Numbered from the stretch's first letter, positions 1 to 9,448 are shown. The stretch: DNA of 64,000 nt from Streptosporangium subroseum (GCF_900188345.1 NZ_FZOD01000020.1:89864-153863), one strand, 5' to 3'. Translations and numbers: made by a program. The notes: a model not told the origin generated them from the letters alone.

Positions 1-17
1 GCGACAAGGGATAAATA

Positions 18-1097
18 ATGGGGACACGTCCCTGTAAACAGAGAGCCGCCTGGCTTACCGCCGGAGCGTTGCTGGCTGTGCAGATATCGTTCATCGCCTG
101 GACCCCGGATGACACCGCCGTGGCCGAGAGCAGGCTCCCGTCCGCCAACGTCATGATCACGAACCGGCCGACGACGGTCCGCACCCTCGCTCTGCGTGGG
201 CCCGCGGCCTCCCGGCCCTACGGCGTCAACGTCCCGAACGTCGCTCTCCGCCACAGCCGGCAGGCATACCGGCGGGCGGCCGCGCTCCAGAGCCGGGCGA
301 TGGCCCGGCACCGGCTCCACAGCCGGTCTCAGAGCCAGGCCCGGTCCAAACCCCGGAGCCGACCCCAGGCCCGGAACCGGCCGGAAAGTCAGGCTCAGAG
401 CCAGAACCAGCCCAAGAACCGGTCCCAGAGCCGGAAGCAGAGCCGGAAAAAGCCCAAGGACCTGCCCCAGGGCCGGCCCGAGGATCGGCCCGCGGGCCAG
501 ACCCAGCCTCAGAGCCTCCCCAGGAGCCAACCCGCGGCTCAGCCCAAGGCGGCCGTCCCCCCGCAACCCAAGGCGGCTGTCCCAGCCCCGCCCAAGGCGG
601 CCGTCCCAGCCCAGCCCAAGGCGGCCGTCCCAGCCCAGCCCAAGGTGGCCGTTCCCCCTCAACCCAAGGCTGCCGTCCCGCCCCAGGTCCAGCAACGCCA
701 GCCGGTACGGCTCCAGCACCTGCAGGCCACAGAACGGCTGAAGCAGGCTGGCCTGAACTGGACCTCCTCCGGGAAATGCTCCAACCGTCACGTGGGGCAC
801 TGCACCTCGCTGCAGGCCGTACGGGCCGCCACCGTGGACGAAGTGATCGCGCTGAAACAACGCAGCCAGTGCCCGATCGTCATCACCGGCGGCACCGAGA
901 TCGGCCACGCTCCCGGCCCCTACAGTCACCACGCGGGCTACAAGCTGGATATCAAGCCCAACAAATGCATCAACGCCTACATCAAGCAGCAGCAGCCCCC
1001 TCAGGGGGTGCGAGGCGACGGGGCCCGCCTCTACGGGGATCCTCTAGGGACCCTCTACGCCCGCGAGTCGAACCACTGGGACATCCTCTTCCTCTGA
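18..1097 (+). CDS. Secreted M15-like peptidase with Pro/Ala repeat linker
   Basis: The protein has 359 residues. The N terminus (about 1-36) has basic residues followed by a hydrophobic stretch, consistent with a signal peptide or anchor. Residues about 85-170 are rich in Arg, Ser, Gln and Pro. Residues about 175-222 are a repeat of PKAAVPAQ-like octapeptides encoded by a 24-bp minisatellite (541-683). The C-terminal domain (about 235-359) carries GGTEIGH, then His304-x6-Asp311 and a final NHWDI with His353. This spacing fits the zinc ligands of M15/hedgehog-type DD-peptidases and phage endolysin domains. It therefore probably cuts or binds peptidoglycan peptides outside the membrane, with the linker crossing the wall. 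The start follows a purine-rich AAGGGA. Catalytic activity is inferred; only the motif pattern is seen. Confidence 0.72.
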   Translation: MGTRPCKQRAAWLTAGALLAVQISFIAWTPDDTAVAESRLPSANVMITNRPTTVRTLALRGPAASRPYGVNVPNVALRHSRQAYRRAAALQSRAMARHRLHSRSQSQARSKPRSRPQARNRPESQAQSQNQPKNRSQSRKQSRKKPKDLPQGRPEDRPAGQTQPQSLPRSQPAAQPKAAVPPQPKAAVPAPPKAAVPAQPKAAVPAQPKVAVPPQPKAAVPPQVQQRQPVRLQHLQATERLKQAGLNWTSSGKCSNRHVGHCTSLQAVRAATVDEVIALKQRSQCPIVITGGTEIGHAPGPYSHHAGYKLDIKPNKCINAYIKQQQPPQGVRGDGARLYGDPLGTLYARESNHWDILFL

Positions 1098-1189
1098 GGC
1101 TCCCGCGAGACCCCCGCCACAGTTTCGATCGCTGCCCGCACCGATGCGGTGGGGGCCGTACGGCTCATTGCCCGCAGCGATCGAGGGGG

Positions 1190-1221
1190 GCCGTACGGCG
1201 GCGCCAGTGCCGCCGTACGGC
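1190..1221. terminator. Perfect hairpin between convergent genes
   Basis: Thirteen-base arms (CCGTACGGCGGC core) flank a six-base loop between the convergent peptidase and asd genes. There is no T tract, so it would act as a GC-rich, bidirectional-type stop as is common in actinobacteria. A partial tandem copy of a sequence ending GGGGGCCGTACGGC lies just upstream (1130-1195). Confidence 0.6.
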
Positions 1222-1240
1222 GAACAGGTGGGGGTTGTGG

Positions 1241-2308
1241 TTACGCGAACTCGGCCGCGACCAGTTCGGCGATCTCAGCCGCGTTCAGGGCCGCGCCCTT
1301 GCGGAGGTTGTCCCCGCAGACGAACAGGTCGAGGGCGTTCGGGAAGTCGAGCGCCTGGCGGATCCGGCCCACGTAGGTCGGGTCGGTGCCGACGACGTCC
1401 GCCGGGGTGGGGAAAACACCGTTGGCCGGGTCGTCCATGACGACCACGGTCGGGGCGGCCTCCAGGATCCGGTGCGCGTCGGCGACGGTGATCTCGCGCT
1501 CGAAGGTCGCGTGCACGGCCAGCGAGTGGGTCGTGATCACCGGAACGCGGACGCAGGTCGCCGAGACCTTGAGGTCGTGGATCCCGAGGATCTTCCGGGA
1601 CTCGTTGCGGAGCTTGAGCTCCTCGGAGGTCCAGCCGTCGTCCTTGAGCGAGCCCGCCCACGGCACGACGTTGAACGCCACGGGCGCCGGGAACGGCGAC
1701 TCCGCGTCGCCCAGCTTGTTCTGCAGCGCCTTGCGCACGTCGCCGGCGGTCTGCCCGATCGTCCGGTCGCCCGCGAGGGCCTCGATCTCGTCATAGAGGC
1801 GGGCGGAACCGGCCACGCCCGAACCGGAGACCGCCTGGTAGGAGGCGACCACCAGCTCGCGCAGGCCGTACTGCTCATGGAGCGCGCCCATCGCGGCCAT
1901 CATCGACAGCGTGGTGCAGTTGGGGGTCGAGATGATGCCCAGCGGCCGCTCGCGCGCGGCCTCGGGGTTGACCTCCGGCACGACGAGCGGGACCTCGGGG
2001 TTCATCCGGAAGGTGCCCGACTTGTCGATGACGACCGCGCCGCGCTCGGCGGCGATCGGCACCCACGTCGCGGAGACCTCGTCCGGCACGTCGAAGATCG
2101 CGATGTCGACGCCGTCGAAGACCTCGGGGGTCAGCTCCTGGACGACCAGGTCCTCCCCGCGGACCTGCAGGATCTTGCCCGCCGACCGGGCGGACGCGAC
2201 GAGCTTGATCTCGCCGTAGAGGTCCTCCCGGCTGGAGATGATGTCGCGCATCACGGTGCCGACGGCACCGGTCGCGCCGATCAGGGCAAGGGTTGGCTTG
2301 CGGCTCAT
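1241..2308 (-). CDS. asd: Aspartate-semialdehyde dehydrogenase
   Basis: This 355-residue enzyme reduces aspartyl-4-phosphate to aspartate semialdehyde with NADPH, the branch point to lysine/diaminopimelate, threonine and methionine. The N-terminal GATGAVG is the Rossmann nucleotide loop. STPNCTT contains the catalytic cysteine (Cys131) that forms the acyl-enzyme. Length and motif order match the family. The start codon overlaps the stop of lysC in an ATGA arrangement, so the two genes are probably translationally coupled. The cytoplasmic product uses the aspartyl phosphate made by the upstream gene. Confidence 0.96.
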   Translation of the reverse strand: MSRKPTLALIGATGAVGTVMRDIISSREDLYGEIKLVASARSAGKILQVRGEDLVVQELTPEVFDGVDIAIFDVPDEVSATWVPIAAERGAVVIDKSGTFRMNPEVPLVVPEVNPEAARERPLGIISTPNCTTLSMMAAMGALHEQYGLRELVVASYQAVSGSGVAGSARLYDEIEALAGDRTIGQTAGDVRKALQNKLGDAESPFPAPVAFNVVPWAGSLKDDGWTSEELKLRNESRKILGIHDLKVSATCVRVPVITTHSLAVHATFEREITVADAHRILEAAPTVVVMDDPANGVFPTPADVVGTDPTYVGRIRQALDFPNALDLFVCGDNLRKGAALNAAEIAELVAAEFA

Positions 2309-3579
2309 CGCCCGGTACCTCCATAGATCACGGCTTCAACCTGGTCGGCGTCGAGGTCAAACGCGCGGTGGGCGGCGTTGACCGCCGTGTCCACCTCGTC
2401 CTGTCCCACGATCACCGAGATGCGGATCTCCGAGGTGGAGATCATCTCGATGTTCACGCCCGCGTCGGCGAGGGCGGCGAAGAACGTCGCGGTGACGCCG
2501 GGGTGCGAGCGCATGCCCGCGCCGATCAGCGACACCTTTCCGATCTGGTCGTCGAAGAGCAGCGACTCGAACCCGATGCGCTCCTGGATCCTCTTCAGCG
2601 AGGTGAGCGCCGTGGAACCGTCGGTCGTGGGCAGCGTGAAGGAGATGTCCGTCCGGCCGGTCGTCGCCGCCGACACGTTCTGCACGATCATGTCGATGTT
2701 GACCTCGGCGTCGGCCAGCGTTTTGAAGATCGTGGCAGCCTCGCCGACCTTGTCGGGCACCCCGACAACGGTGATCTTGGCCTCACTCCGGTCGTGCGCG
2801 ACGCCGGAGATGATCGGCTGCTCCATCTCTATTCCTTCGCTGTCGGGGGCGAAAACGACCCACGTGCCTTCTTTGGTACTGAACGAGCTTCTGACATGGA
2901 TCGGCAGGCCGAAGCGGCGAGCGTACTCGACGCAACGCAGGTGCAGGATCTTCGCACCACAGGCCGCCATCTCCATCATCTCCTCGTAGGAGATCTTGGG
3001 GATCTGACGTGCGGTCGGGACGATGCGGGGATCCGCGGTGAAGATGCCGTCCACGTCGGTGTAGATCTCACACACGTCGGCGCTGAGAGCCGCGGCGAGC
3101 GCGACCGCGGTCGTGTCCGAACCGCCCCGGCCGAGCGTGGTGATGTCCTTGGTGTCCTGGGAGACGCCCTGGAACCCGGCCACGATCGCGATCTGGCCGC
3201 CGTCGAGGGCCTCGCGGATCCGGCCGGGCGTCACGTCGATGATGCGCGCGCGGCCGTGGGACGAGTCGGTGATCACACCGGCCTGGGAGCCGGTGAACGA
3301 GCGCGCCTCGTGACCCAGGTTGGCGATCGCCATCGCCAGCAGCGCCATCGAGATGCGCTCACCGGAGGTGAGCAGCATGTCGAGCTCGCGGCCCGGCGGC
3401 AGCGGCGAGACCTGCTGGGCCAGGTCCAGCAACTCGTCGGTGGTGTCGCCCATCGCAGAAACGATCACCACGACGTCGTTGCCGGCTTTTTTCGTCGCGA
3501 CGATACGCTGCGCGACCCGCTTGATGCGGGAGGCGTCGGCGACGGACGAACCACCATATTTCTGAACAACGAGCGCCAC
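2305..3579 (-). CDS. lysC: Aspartate kinase
   Basis: The enzyme phosphorylates aspartate, the committed step of the aspartate amino-acid family. The N terminus VALVVQKYGGSSVAD is the kinase signature. The C-terminal third contains two ACT-type regulatory segments with VSLIGAGMRSHPG, expected to bind lysine and/or threonine. A GTG start at 3579 (424 residues) was chosen over the longer open frame because GGAG lies nine bases upstream and the family begins at this motif. Actinobacterial lysC genes often contain an internal start for a separate beta subunit; a methionine-initiated regulatory fragment is possible here but not proven. It forms an operon with asd. Confidence 0.95.
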   Translation of the reverse strand: MALVVQKYGGSSVADASRIKRVAQRIVATKKAGNDVVVIVSAMGDTTDELLDLAQQVSPLPPGRELDMLLTSGERISMALLAMAIANLGHEARSFTGSQAGVITDSSHGRARIIDVTPGRIREALDGGQIAIVAGFQGVSQDTKDITTLGRGGSDTTAVALAAALSADVCEIYTDVDGIFTADPRIVPTARQIPKISYEEMMEMAACGAKILHLRCVEYARRFGLPIHVRSSFSTKEGTWVVFAPDSEGIEMEQPIISGVAHDRSEAKITVVGVPDKVGEAATIFKTLADAEVNIDMIVQNVSAATTGRTDISFTLPTTDGSTALTSLKRIQERIGFESLLFDDQIGKVSLIGAGMRSHPGVTATFFAALADAGVNIEMISTSEIRISVIVGQDEVDTAVNAAHRAFDLDADQVEAVIYGGTGR

Positions 3580-3670
3580 GAGATGTCTCCGAAGCAATCT
3601 AGGGCTGTGGAGCTCACAGTCTACTGGCGGCCCAGTAAGGGCCCTATGGTTCGGCCCAGTATGTGGACGA

Positions 3671-4201
3671 TCACACCGTTGTGCGCTCTTCCGCCACGTC
3701 AAGGCGCGTGCGGGCGACAAGCGCCTGAAGTGCCCGCATTGCCGCTCCGGCGTGGTTGCCCCAGGTGTTGAAGTAGGAGTACTGCCACCACCAGAGAGCC
3801 TCCAGCGGACGGTCCGCCTTGTAGTGCCGGAGACCGTGCAAAAGGTCCGCGGTCACGGCGGTCAGGTCGTCCGACAGCCGGTACGGGGTGACCACGGTGT
3901 CCTTGTAGGGGGCGAAGACCTCCGCGTAGTCGTCCACGGGGCCGAGCCGCTCGGCGAGGGCCATGCGCAGGGCGTCGACGTCCGGATCCGCGCTCAGGTG
4001 CGGCTCCCAGTTGCCCGACAGGATCACGTCCTGACTGGCACCGAGCTGCGCGCCCGCCAAGCTGACCTGCGCGACCTCCACCAGCAGCAGCGGCAGGATG
4101 GCGTCGCCGCCCTCGCCGCCCGCCAGCCGGGTCAGGCCGTCGATGTAGTTCTCCGCATGCTCCGCGATCCGTTCTGCCAGAGCGCTCCACGCATCAGACA
4201 T
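3671..4201 (-). CDS. DUF5063 domain protein
   Basis: This 176-residue soluble protein is recognised as the DUF5063 type found next to recR in actinobacteria. It is mostly helical, with a conserved aromatic segment EALWWWQYSYFNTWGNHA near the C terminus. The ATG at 4201 overlaps the recR stop and follows a strong GGAAGGAGG ribosome site, so it is made with RecR. Its function is unknown. The tight coupling suggests a role alongside recombination repair, but this is inference from position only. Confidence 0.85.
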   Translation of the reverse strand: MSDAWSALAERIAEHAENYIDGLTRLAGGEGGDAILPLLLVEVAQVSLAGAQLGASQDVILSGNWEPHLSADPDVDALRMALAERLGPVDDYAEVFAPYKDTVVTPYRLSDDLTAVTADLLHGLRHYKADRPLEALWWWQYSYFNTWGNHAGAAMRALQALVARTRLDVAEERTTV

Positions 4202-4793
4202 CCAGCAGCCTCCTTCCTTCGAAAGCGCGGCCCAAGGTGACCTCGTCGGCGTACTCGAGGTCACCGCCTACCGGCAGACCGCTGGCCAGTCGTGTGACTC
4301 TCAGTCCCATCGGCTTTACCAGACGGGCAAGATAGGTCGCCGTCGCCTCCCCCTCGAGGTTGGGGTCGGTGGCGAGGATGAGCTCGGTCACCTGGCCGTC
4401 GGCCAGGCGCGTCATCAGCTCACGAATGCGCAGGTCGTCGGGACCGACCCCGTCGATCGGGCTGATCGCCCCACCGAGCACGTGGTAACGGCCCCGGAAC
4501 TCGCGGGTCTTCTCGACCGCCACGACGTCCTTCGACTCCTCGACGACACAGATCACATGGGGATCGCGCCTGACGTCACGGCAGATCCGGCACTCCTCCT
4601 CGGCCGCGACGTTTCCGCAGATCCGGCAGAAGCGGACCTTGTCCTTGACCTCCAGCAGCGCGTGCGCGAGCCGTTTCACGTCGGCCGGCTCCGCGGCCAG
4701 CAGGTGGAACGCGATGCGCTGCGCGCTCTTGGGACCGACGCCGGGCAGCATCCCCAGCTCGTCGATCAGATTCTGGACGACCCCTTCGTACAT
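4194..4793 (-). CDS. recR: Recombination mediator protein RecR
   Basis: RecR works with RecF/RecO to load RecA at gaps. The 199-residue protein shows an N-terminal helix-hairpin-helix (LPGVGPKSAQRIAFHLL), a four-cysteine zinc finger (Cys56, Cys59, Cys68, Cys71) and a Toprim domain (VVEESKDVVAVEKT). The C terminus ends in the typical GxxLEYADEVTL-like region. Length is standard. It lies between ybaB (upstream, three bases apart) and the DUF5063 gene (overlapping), giving the common ybaB-recR operon. Confidence 0.97.
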   Translation of the reverse strand: MYEGVVQNLIDELGMLPGVGPKSAQRIAFHLLAAEPADVKRLAHALLEVKDKVRFCRICGNVAAEEECRICRDVRRDPHVICVVEESKDVVAVEKTREFRGRYHVLGGAISPIDGVGPDDLRIRELMTRLADGQVTELILATDPNLEGEATATYLARLVKPMGLRVTRLASGLPVGGDLEYADEVTLGRAFEGRRLLDV

Positions 4794-4796
4794 GAT

Positions 4797-5150
4797 CTAG
4801 AACCCGGGCAGCTGGCCGAGCCCGCTCCCGCCGCCCAGCCCCTGTGCGAGTGGACCGAGCTTCTCCTGCTGGAGGTCGGCTGCCGCGCGCACGGCGTCTC
4901 GGATCGCGGCGATGACCAGGTCGGCGATGGTGTCCGCCGTTTCCTGGGGGTCGCCGGGTTCGACGGCCTCGCCACTGATCTTCAGCTCGAGCAGCTCGCC
5001 CCCGCCGTTGACCGTGGCCACGACCAGACCACCTCCCGCCGAGCCCTCGACCTCCGCGTCGTTCAGCTCCTGCTGGGCGCTCACAAGCTGCTGCTGCATG
5101 AGCTGTGCCTGCTCCAGCAGCTGCTGCAGGTTGACATCCCCTGGGTTCAC
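4797..5150 (-). CDS. YbaB/EbfC family nucleoid-associated protein
   Basis: YbaB proteins are small dimers that bind DNA. The sequence has a long N-terminal helix rich in Gln (QQLLEQAQLMQQQLVSAQQEL), the GGGLVVATVNGGGELLELKI sheet, and a helical C terminus with a Gly-rich end. The GTG at 5150 (117 residues) was chosen because it has GAGGAG upstream and gives VNPGD, the usual beginning of actinobacterial homologues; a further upstream start would add 30 unconserved residues. It is followed three bases later by recR. Confidence 0.93.
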   Translation of the reverse strand: MNPGDVNLQQLLEQAQLMQQQLVSAQQELNDAEVEGSAGGGLVVATVNGGGELLELKISGEAVEPGDPQETADTIADLVIAAIRDAVRAAADLQQEKLGPLAQGLGGGSGLGQLPGF

Positions 5151-5478
5151 CGTCGTGTGCTCCTCGTCCGTGACGTCAGTCGTCACGAGCCTACGGGGTT
5201 CTTGCCAGGTCGTGTACTGGCGGCACCACGTGTTCCCCACATAAGGGGACTAAACCTTCAGTCGGGCCCCGGCCCCCCTCCAGACGTCCGGGACCCGACA
5301 GCACACGCGCCGGAACGGCCGTACACAGCGACGTGTGGTCAGAAGGTAACCGAACGCAGGTTGCACACACGTTGCGACCGTTCACTCACCCTTCGCACAC
5401 CCTCTTTCGCCGAATGGGTTGCGTGGGGAGGTCCTTACCACCGATGCTTCGGCCATCGGTCCGATTCCAGGGGGGTAT

Positions 5479-6960
5479 GTGCGCGACAGCCATATGAGCG
5501 CTGTCCCCGTTTCCGAGCTGGACGCCTACTCGGTACGGCTGCGCCGCATGCACGAGGCCGTGACCGGTGGGGAGCGATCGGTGGACGAGGCGCCCAGAAA
5601 TGTGATCTCCGCGTCGTGGCGGCGTTCTCTGGACGCCGGGATCGACCCCGAGGTGAGCTCGGCGCCGCTCGCCTTCGAAGGCGAGGACATCCGAGAGATC
5701 CGCTCGGCCCATCCGCTGAACGAGCTGCTGCCGCTCGTCACCGAGACGCTCCTGGAGGCCACCAAGGAGAGCGCGCACATCCTGATGGTCGCCGACGCCG
5801 AGGGCCGGGTGCTCTGGCGCGACGGCAACCACCAGATCATGGACCGCGCCGACGAGGTGGGCCTGGCCGACGGGTTCCACTGGGGCGAGAGCGCGATCGG
5901 GACCAACGGCATGGGGACCGCCCTCGAGACCCGGCGGCCGGTCCACATCTTCGCCGCCGAGCACCTGGTCAAGGTTCTGCACCTCTGGTCCTGCTCCGCC
6001 GCGCCGATCGTCGATCCGGACAGCGGCGACGTGCTCGGCTGCATCGACGTCAGCGGCCCCACGCGCACCCTGCATCCGGCGACCGTCGCCCTCGTCGAGG
6101 CCACCGCACGCCTGGCCGAGAGCCACCTCACCCTGCGCATGATCGAGCGCGACGAGCGGCTCCGCAGCCGCCATGACAAGCACCTGCGGGCCCTGCACGG
6201 CGAACCGGGCGCCCTGGTCACCATGACCGGGCGGATCGTCTCCGGCGACCACACGCGGCAGTGGGGCCACCGCATCCGCCTGCCGGAGACGGGCGATCAG
6301 GTGGTCCTGCCCGGCGGCCAGGCCGCCCTGCTCGAACCACTCGGCGACAGCTTCCTGCTCCGCCTCCCCGGCCGGGCGCACGGCGGCCCCGTGCTCACCC
6401 TGTCCTTCCTCGGCGCCGAGCGCCCCTCGGCCCATCTCGACGGGGTCCGCCTGTCGCTCTCCCTGCGCCACGCCGAGATCCTCGCCCTGCTGGCACTCAA
6501 CCCCCAGGGCATGACCGCCGACCAGCTCTCCTTCCACCTGTACGGCGACGCCGGCAATCCGGTGACCATCCGTGCCGAGATCCACCGCCTGCGCGCCCAG
6601 CTCGGGCCCACCGTCGCCGCCAAGCCGTACCGCCTGGTCTGCACGGTCGAGGCCGACTTCCTCGATCTCAGGCGGCTGCTCGCCACGGATGAGGCCTCCC
6701 CGGTCGGCCGCGGCTACGGCGGCCCTCTGCTCCCCCGCTCCGAGGCCCCCACTCTCCGCCGCATCCGCGAGGAGCTGGAGGGGCAGGTCCGGGCCCGGCT
6801 GCTCCTCCGGGGCGGCCCTGACGACCTGTGGGCCTACGCCGAGACCGAATACGGCAAGAACGACATGAACATCCTGGAACGCCTCGTCGCCATGCTGCCT
6901 CGCGGGGACCACCGCGCCGTGGCCGCGCGGATCCGCCTCGCCGGCATCAACCTGCCGTAG
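5479..6960 (+). CDS. GAF-domain transcriptional regulator (AcoR-like N terminus)
   Basis: About 493 residues from a GTG preceded by AGGGGGG; an ATG at 5494 is an alternative start. The N-terminal half has a GAF sensor (SAHILMVADAEGRVLWRDG, then GTNGMGTALETRRPVHIF) as in activators of acetoin or stress responses. There is no AAA+ sigma54 domain. The C-terminal half contains a putative winged helix (LSLRHAEILALLALNPQGM, then HRLRAQLG). This architecture is frequent in actinomycete one-component regulators. The ligand is unknown. It stands alone, divergent from the ybaB operon. Confidence 0.8.
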   Translation: MRDSHMSAVPVSELDAYSVRLRRMHEAVTGGERSVDEAPRNVISASWRRSLDAGIDPEVSSAPLAFEGEDIREIRSAHPLNELLPLVTETLLEATKESAHILMVADAEGRVLWRDGNHQIMDRADEVGLADGFHWGESAIGTNGMGTALETRRPVHIFAAEHLVKVLHLWSCSAAPIVDPDSGDVLGCIDVSGPTRTLHPATVALVEATARLAESHLTLRMIERDERLRSRHDKHLRALHGEPGALVTMTGRIVSGDHTRQWGHRIRLPETGDQVVLPGGQAALLEPLGDSFLLRLPGRAHGGPVLTLSFLGAERPSAHLDGVRLSLSLRHAEILALLALNPQGMTADQLSFHLYGDAGNPVTIRAEIHRLRAQLGPTVAAKPYRLVCTVEADFLDLRRLLATDEASPVGRGYGGPLLPRSEAPTLRRIREELEGQVRARLLLRGGPDDLWAYAETEYGKNDMNILERLVAMLPRGDHRAVAARIRLAGINLP

Positions 6961-7048
6961 GCGTCGCCGGTCGCCTGCCCGCCACCGCCGGGAGTGCGTG
7001 ACGGCCTGGCCCCCGCGCCTGACGCCGGCGCAACAGGTCATCAGGCAT

Positions 7049-7183
7049 GATCGACGCATCGGCGGAACAGGCCCTCAAAAGTGGCCGGCACACCGGCGAA
7101 ACGGACTCTCAGATGTGATCGACGCACCGGCGGAACGGACCCTCGGGTGTGATCGAGCATCGGCAGAACGGGCTCTCAGGCGT
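7049..7183. repeat. 34-bp tandem repeat array at dnaX 3' end
   Basis: Four imperfect units of 34, 34, 34 and 33 bp, each like GATCGACGCACCGGCGGAAC followed by GGAC(C/T)CTC. The last unit runs into dnaX and supplies its final codons and stop (7176-7178). No spacers separate the units, so it is not CRISPR. Confidence 0.85.
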
Positions 7184-9413
7184 GGTCGATCTCGCCGATG
7201 ACCTGCCCGCCGAGTTCCCGCTGGATGAGGGCCATGCCGGTGAGCCCGTCGAAGTCGGCGCCCGCGTCGTGCAGCGGGTCGACCTCGTCGGCCTCGGCGA
7301 CGCCCTTGCGTCCGGGCACCGCGTCCGGCCAGGCCGGCTTGTTACCGGCAGGCTTGTTGCCGGGTGCCTTGTTGCCCGTGGCTCTCGGGCCCGCCTGGGC
7401 CGCGGCCTTGGCGGCCGAGCGTGCGGCGGCCAGGCCGGGATTCGGGGAAGGGGGCGAGCCATGGTCCTCCGGCAACGGCTCGTCCGGCCAGGACTCGTCC
7501 GTGGCGGGCGGGGCCTGTCGCATCGGGGCGGCAGAAGCGGACGGAACGGCCTGCGCGGACGGAGCCGCCGATGCCGACGCCGGTGATCCGGGGTCCTGCC
7601 GGGGAGCGGATTCCTGACTCGCGGGAGCGGGAGGACGAGGGGCCGAGTGCTGCGGAGCCGGGTTGTGCGGGGGCGCGGCCGGAGGACGGCCTCCACCGGA
7701 GGGGACGGGCCCGCCGCCGACGACGGCCTCGACCTTCCAGGTGCCGCCCAGGACCTCCTGCAGCACCGACGCGACCACCGCGTCCTTGCCGCCGCCGATG
7801 AAGTTCTTCATCGCGCCGACCTGGGTGAAACCGAGGACGACGACCTTGCCCTCCACCCCCACGACCTGGGCGTTGGTGTTGACCTGCGCCCAGACGACGA
7901 TGCTGCGCTGCTTGAGTGCGCTCAGCACCTGGGGCCATGCCTGCTGGACGGCGCCGGCCCCCGATCCGGAGGTCTGCGCGGGTGCCGGTGCGCTGGAAAC
8001 CTGCGGTGTCTGTGTCTGTGCCTGCGGCGCCTGTGCGGGTGCCTGCGGCGGGGAGACCGGGGCACCGGGCCTGACCGCCACGGGCCAGTCGTCGCCCTGG
8101 GGGCGAGGCCGCTCGGCGGGAGCGGCGGAGGCAGCGGGAGCCGTACCGGCGACGGGCGGGGCGGACGGCGGAGCCTGGGGCGCGGGCGCCGCGTGGATCA
8201 CCGGGGCGGGAGCGACCGCCGGGACGGAATTGGCGTAGGTCACGGGAGCCGCCGCGACACCGCTTTTCTCCAGCCGCTCCAGCCGGGCGAGCAACGCCGC
8301 CTCCCCCTGTGCGGCTCCGGGAAGCAGGGTCCTGGCACACATCAGTTCGAGCAGCAGCCGGGGCGAGGCCGCCCCGCGCATCTCGGTCAGGCCGGCGTTG
8401 AAGATCTCCGCTGCGCGGGTCAGCTCGGCCGGGCCCATCGAGGCCGCCTGGCCCTGAAGCCGTTCGAGCTCGTCGGCGGGCCGGTCGAGCAGCCCGCTCG
8501 TGGCCGCCTCCGGCACGTTGGCCAGGATCACCAGGTCGCGGAAGCGCTCCAGCAGGTCCATCGCGAAGCGGCGGGGGTCGTGGCCTCCGTCGATCACCCG
8601 GTTCACGGTGTTGAACACCTGCGCGCCGTCACGGCTCGCGAAGGCGGCGATCACGTCGTCGAGCAGGTCGCCGTCGGTGTAGCCCAGCAGCGAGACCGCA
8701 CGCGCGTAGGTGATGCCCGCTTCGTCCGATCCGGCGAAAAGCTGGTCGAGAATCGACAGCGAGTCACGGGCCGAGCCCGCGCCCGCCCGGACCACCAGCG
8801 GCAGCGCGGCGGACTCGAATGCGATCTTCTCGGAGGTGAGGATCTCCTCCATGAGGGTGCGCAGCGCGGCGGGCGGGATCAGCCGGAACGGGTAGTGGTG
8901 GGTCCGGGACTTGATCGTCCCGATGACCTTCTCGGGCTCCGTGGTCGCGAAGACGAACTTCAGGTGCGGCGGAGGCTCCTCGACGAGTTTGAGCAGCGCG
9001 TTGAAACCCTCGCGGGTCACCATGTGCGCCTCGTCGATGATGTAGATCTTGAAGCGTGACGACACCGGTGCGAAGAAGGCTCGCTCACGCAGGTCGCGAG
9101 CATCGTCCACGCCGCCGTGCGAGGCCGCGTCGATCTCGATGACGTCGAGGTGGCCGGGGCCGGTGGGGGCCAGCGCCACGCAGGAGTCGCACTCCCCGCA
9201 CGGGTCGGGGGTCGGGCCCTTCTCACAGTTCAGTGAGCGGGCCAGGATCCGGGCGCTGGACGTCTTGCCGCACCCTCGGGGCCCGCTGAAGAGGTAGGCG
9301 TGGTTGATCCGCCCACTACGCAACGCCTGCCGCAGCGGCTCGGTGACGTGTTCCTGCCCTTTGACCTCGGCGAAGGTTCCGGGCCGGTACTTGCGGTAAA
9401 GCGCAAGACTCAT
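7176..9413 (-). CDS. dnaX: DNA polymerase III subunit gamma/tau
   Basis: The clamp-loader ATPase places beta clamps on DNA. In 745 residues it has Walker A GPRGCGKTSSARIL near residue 45, a four-cysteine zinc module (CEKG...CGECDSC), Walker B IIDEAHM and the SARDSLS sensor-2 region. Residues about 385-530 are a Pro/Ala-rich linker, followed by a tau-type C-terminal domain and another Pro/Ala-rich segment. I saw no A/T slippery heptamer for a frameshifted gamma form. The SRP RNA lies just upstream on the same strand, as in other Gram-positive genomes. The 3' end merges with a tandem repeat array. Confidence 0.96.
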   Translation of the reverse strand: MSLALYRKYRPGTFAEVKGQEHVTEPLRQALRSGRINHAYLFSGPRGCGKTSSARILARSLNCEKGPTPDPCGECDSCVALAPTGPGHLDVIEIDAASHGGVDDARDLRERAFFAPVSSRFKIYIIDEAHMVTREGFNALLKLVEEPPPHLKFVFATTEPEKVIGTIKSRTHHYPFRLIPPAALRTLMEEILTSEKIAFESAALPLVVRAGAGSARDSLSILDQLFAGSDEAGITYARAVSLLGYTDGDLLDDVIAAFASRDGAQVFNTVNRVIDGGHDPRRFAMDLLERFRDLVILANVPEAATSGLLDRPADELERLQGQAASMGPAELTRAAEIFNAGLTEMRGAASPRLLLELMCARTLLPGAAQGEAALLARLERLEKSGVAAAPVTYANSVPAVAPAPVIHAAPAPQAPPSAPPVAGTAPAASAAPAERPRPQGDDWPVAVRPGAPVSPPQAPAQAPQAQTQTPQVSSAPAPAQTSGSGAGAVQQAWPQVLSALKQRSIVVWAQVNTNAQVVGVEGKVVVLGFTQVGAMKNFIGGGKDAVVASVLQEVLGGTWKVEAVVGGGPVPSGGGRPPAAPPHNPAPQHSAPRPPAPASQESAPRQDPGSPASASAAPSAQAVPSASAAPMRQAPPATDESWPDEPLPEDHGSPPSPNPGLAAARSAAKAAAQAGPRATGNKAPGNKPAGNKPAWPDAVPGRKGVAEADEVDPLHDAGADFDGLTGMALIQRELGGQVIGEIDHA

Positions 9414-9448
9414 GCGACGATCCCACCTGCGAGGGGTTGAAACGAAGA

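Noticed and set aside
196..741. Open frame on the plus strand inside the peptidase gene
   Set aside because: Very Arg/Pro-rich with no family features; it is an out-of-frame shadow of the repeat-rich gene.
7049..7183. Possible CRISPR array
   Set aside because: Units directly adjoin without unique spacers and are imperfect.
7176..9413. Programmed frameshift in dnaX
   Set aside because: No A/T-rich slippery heptamer followed by a stem-loop was seen.
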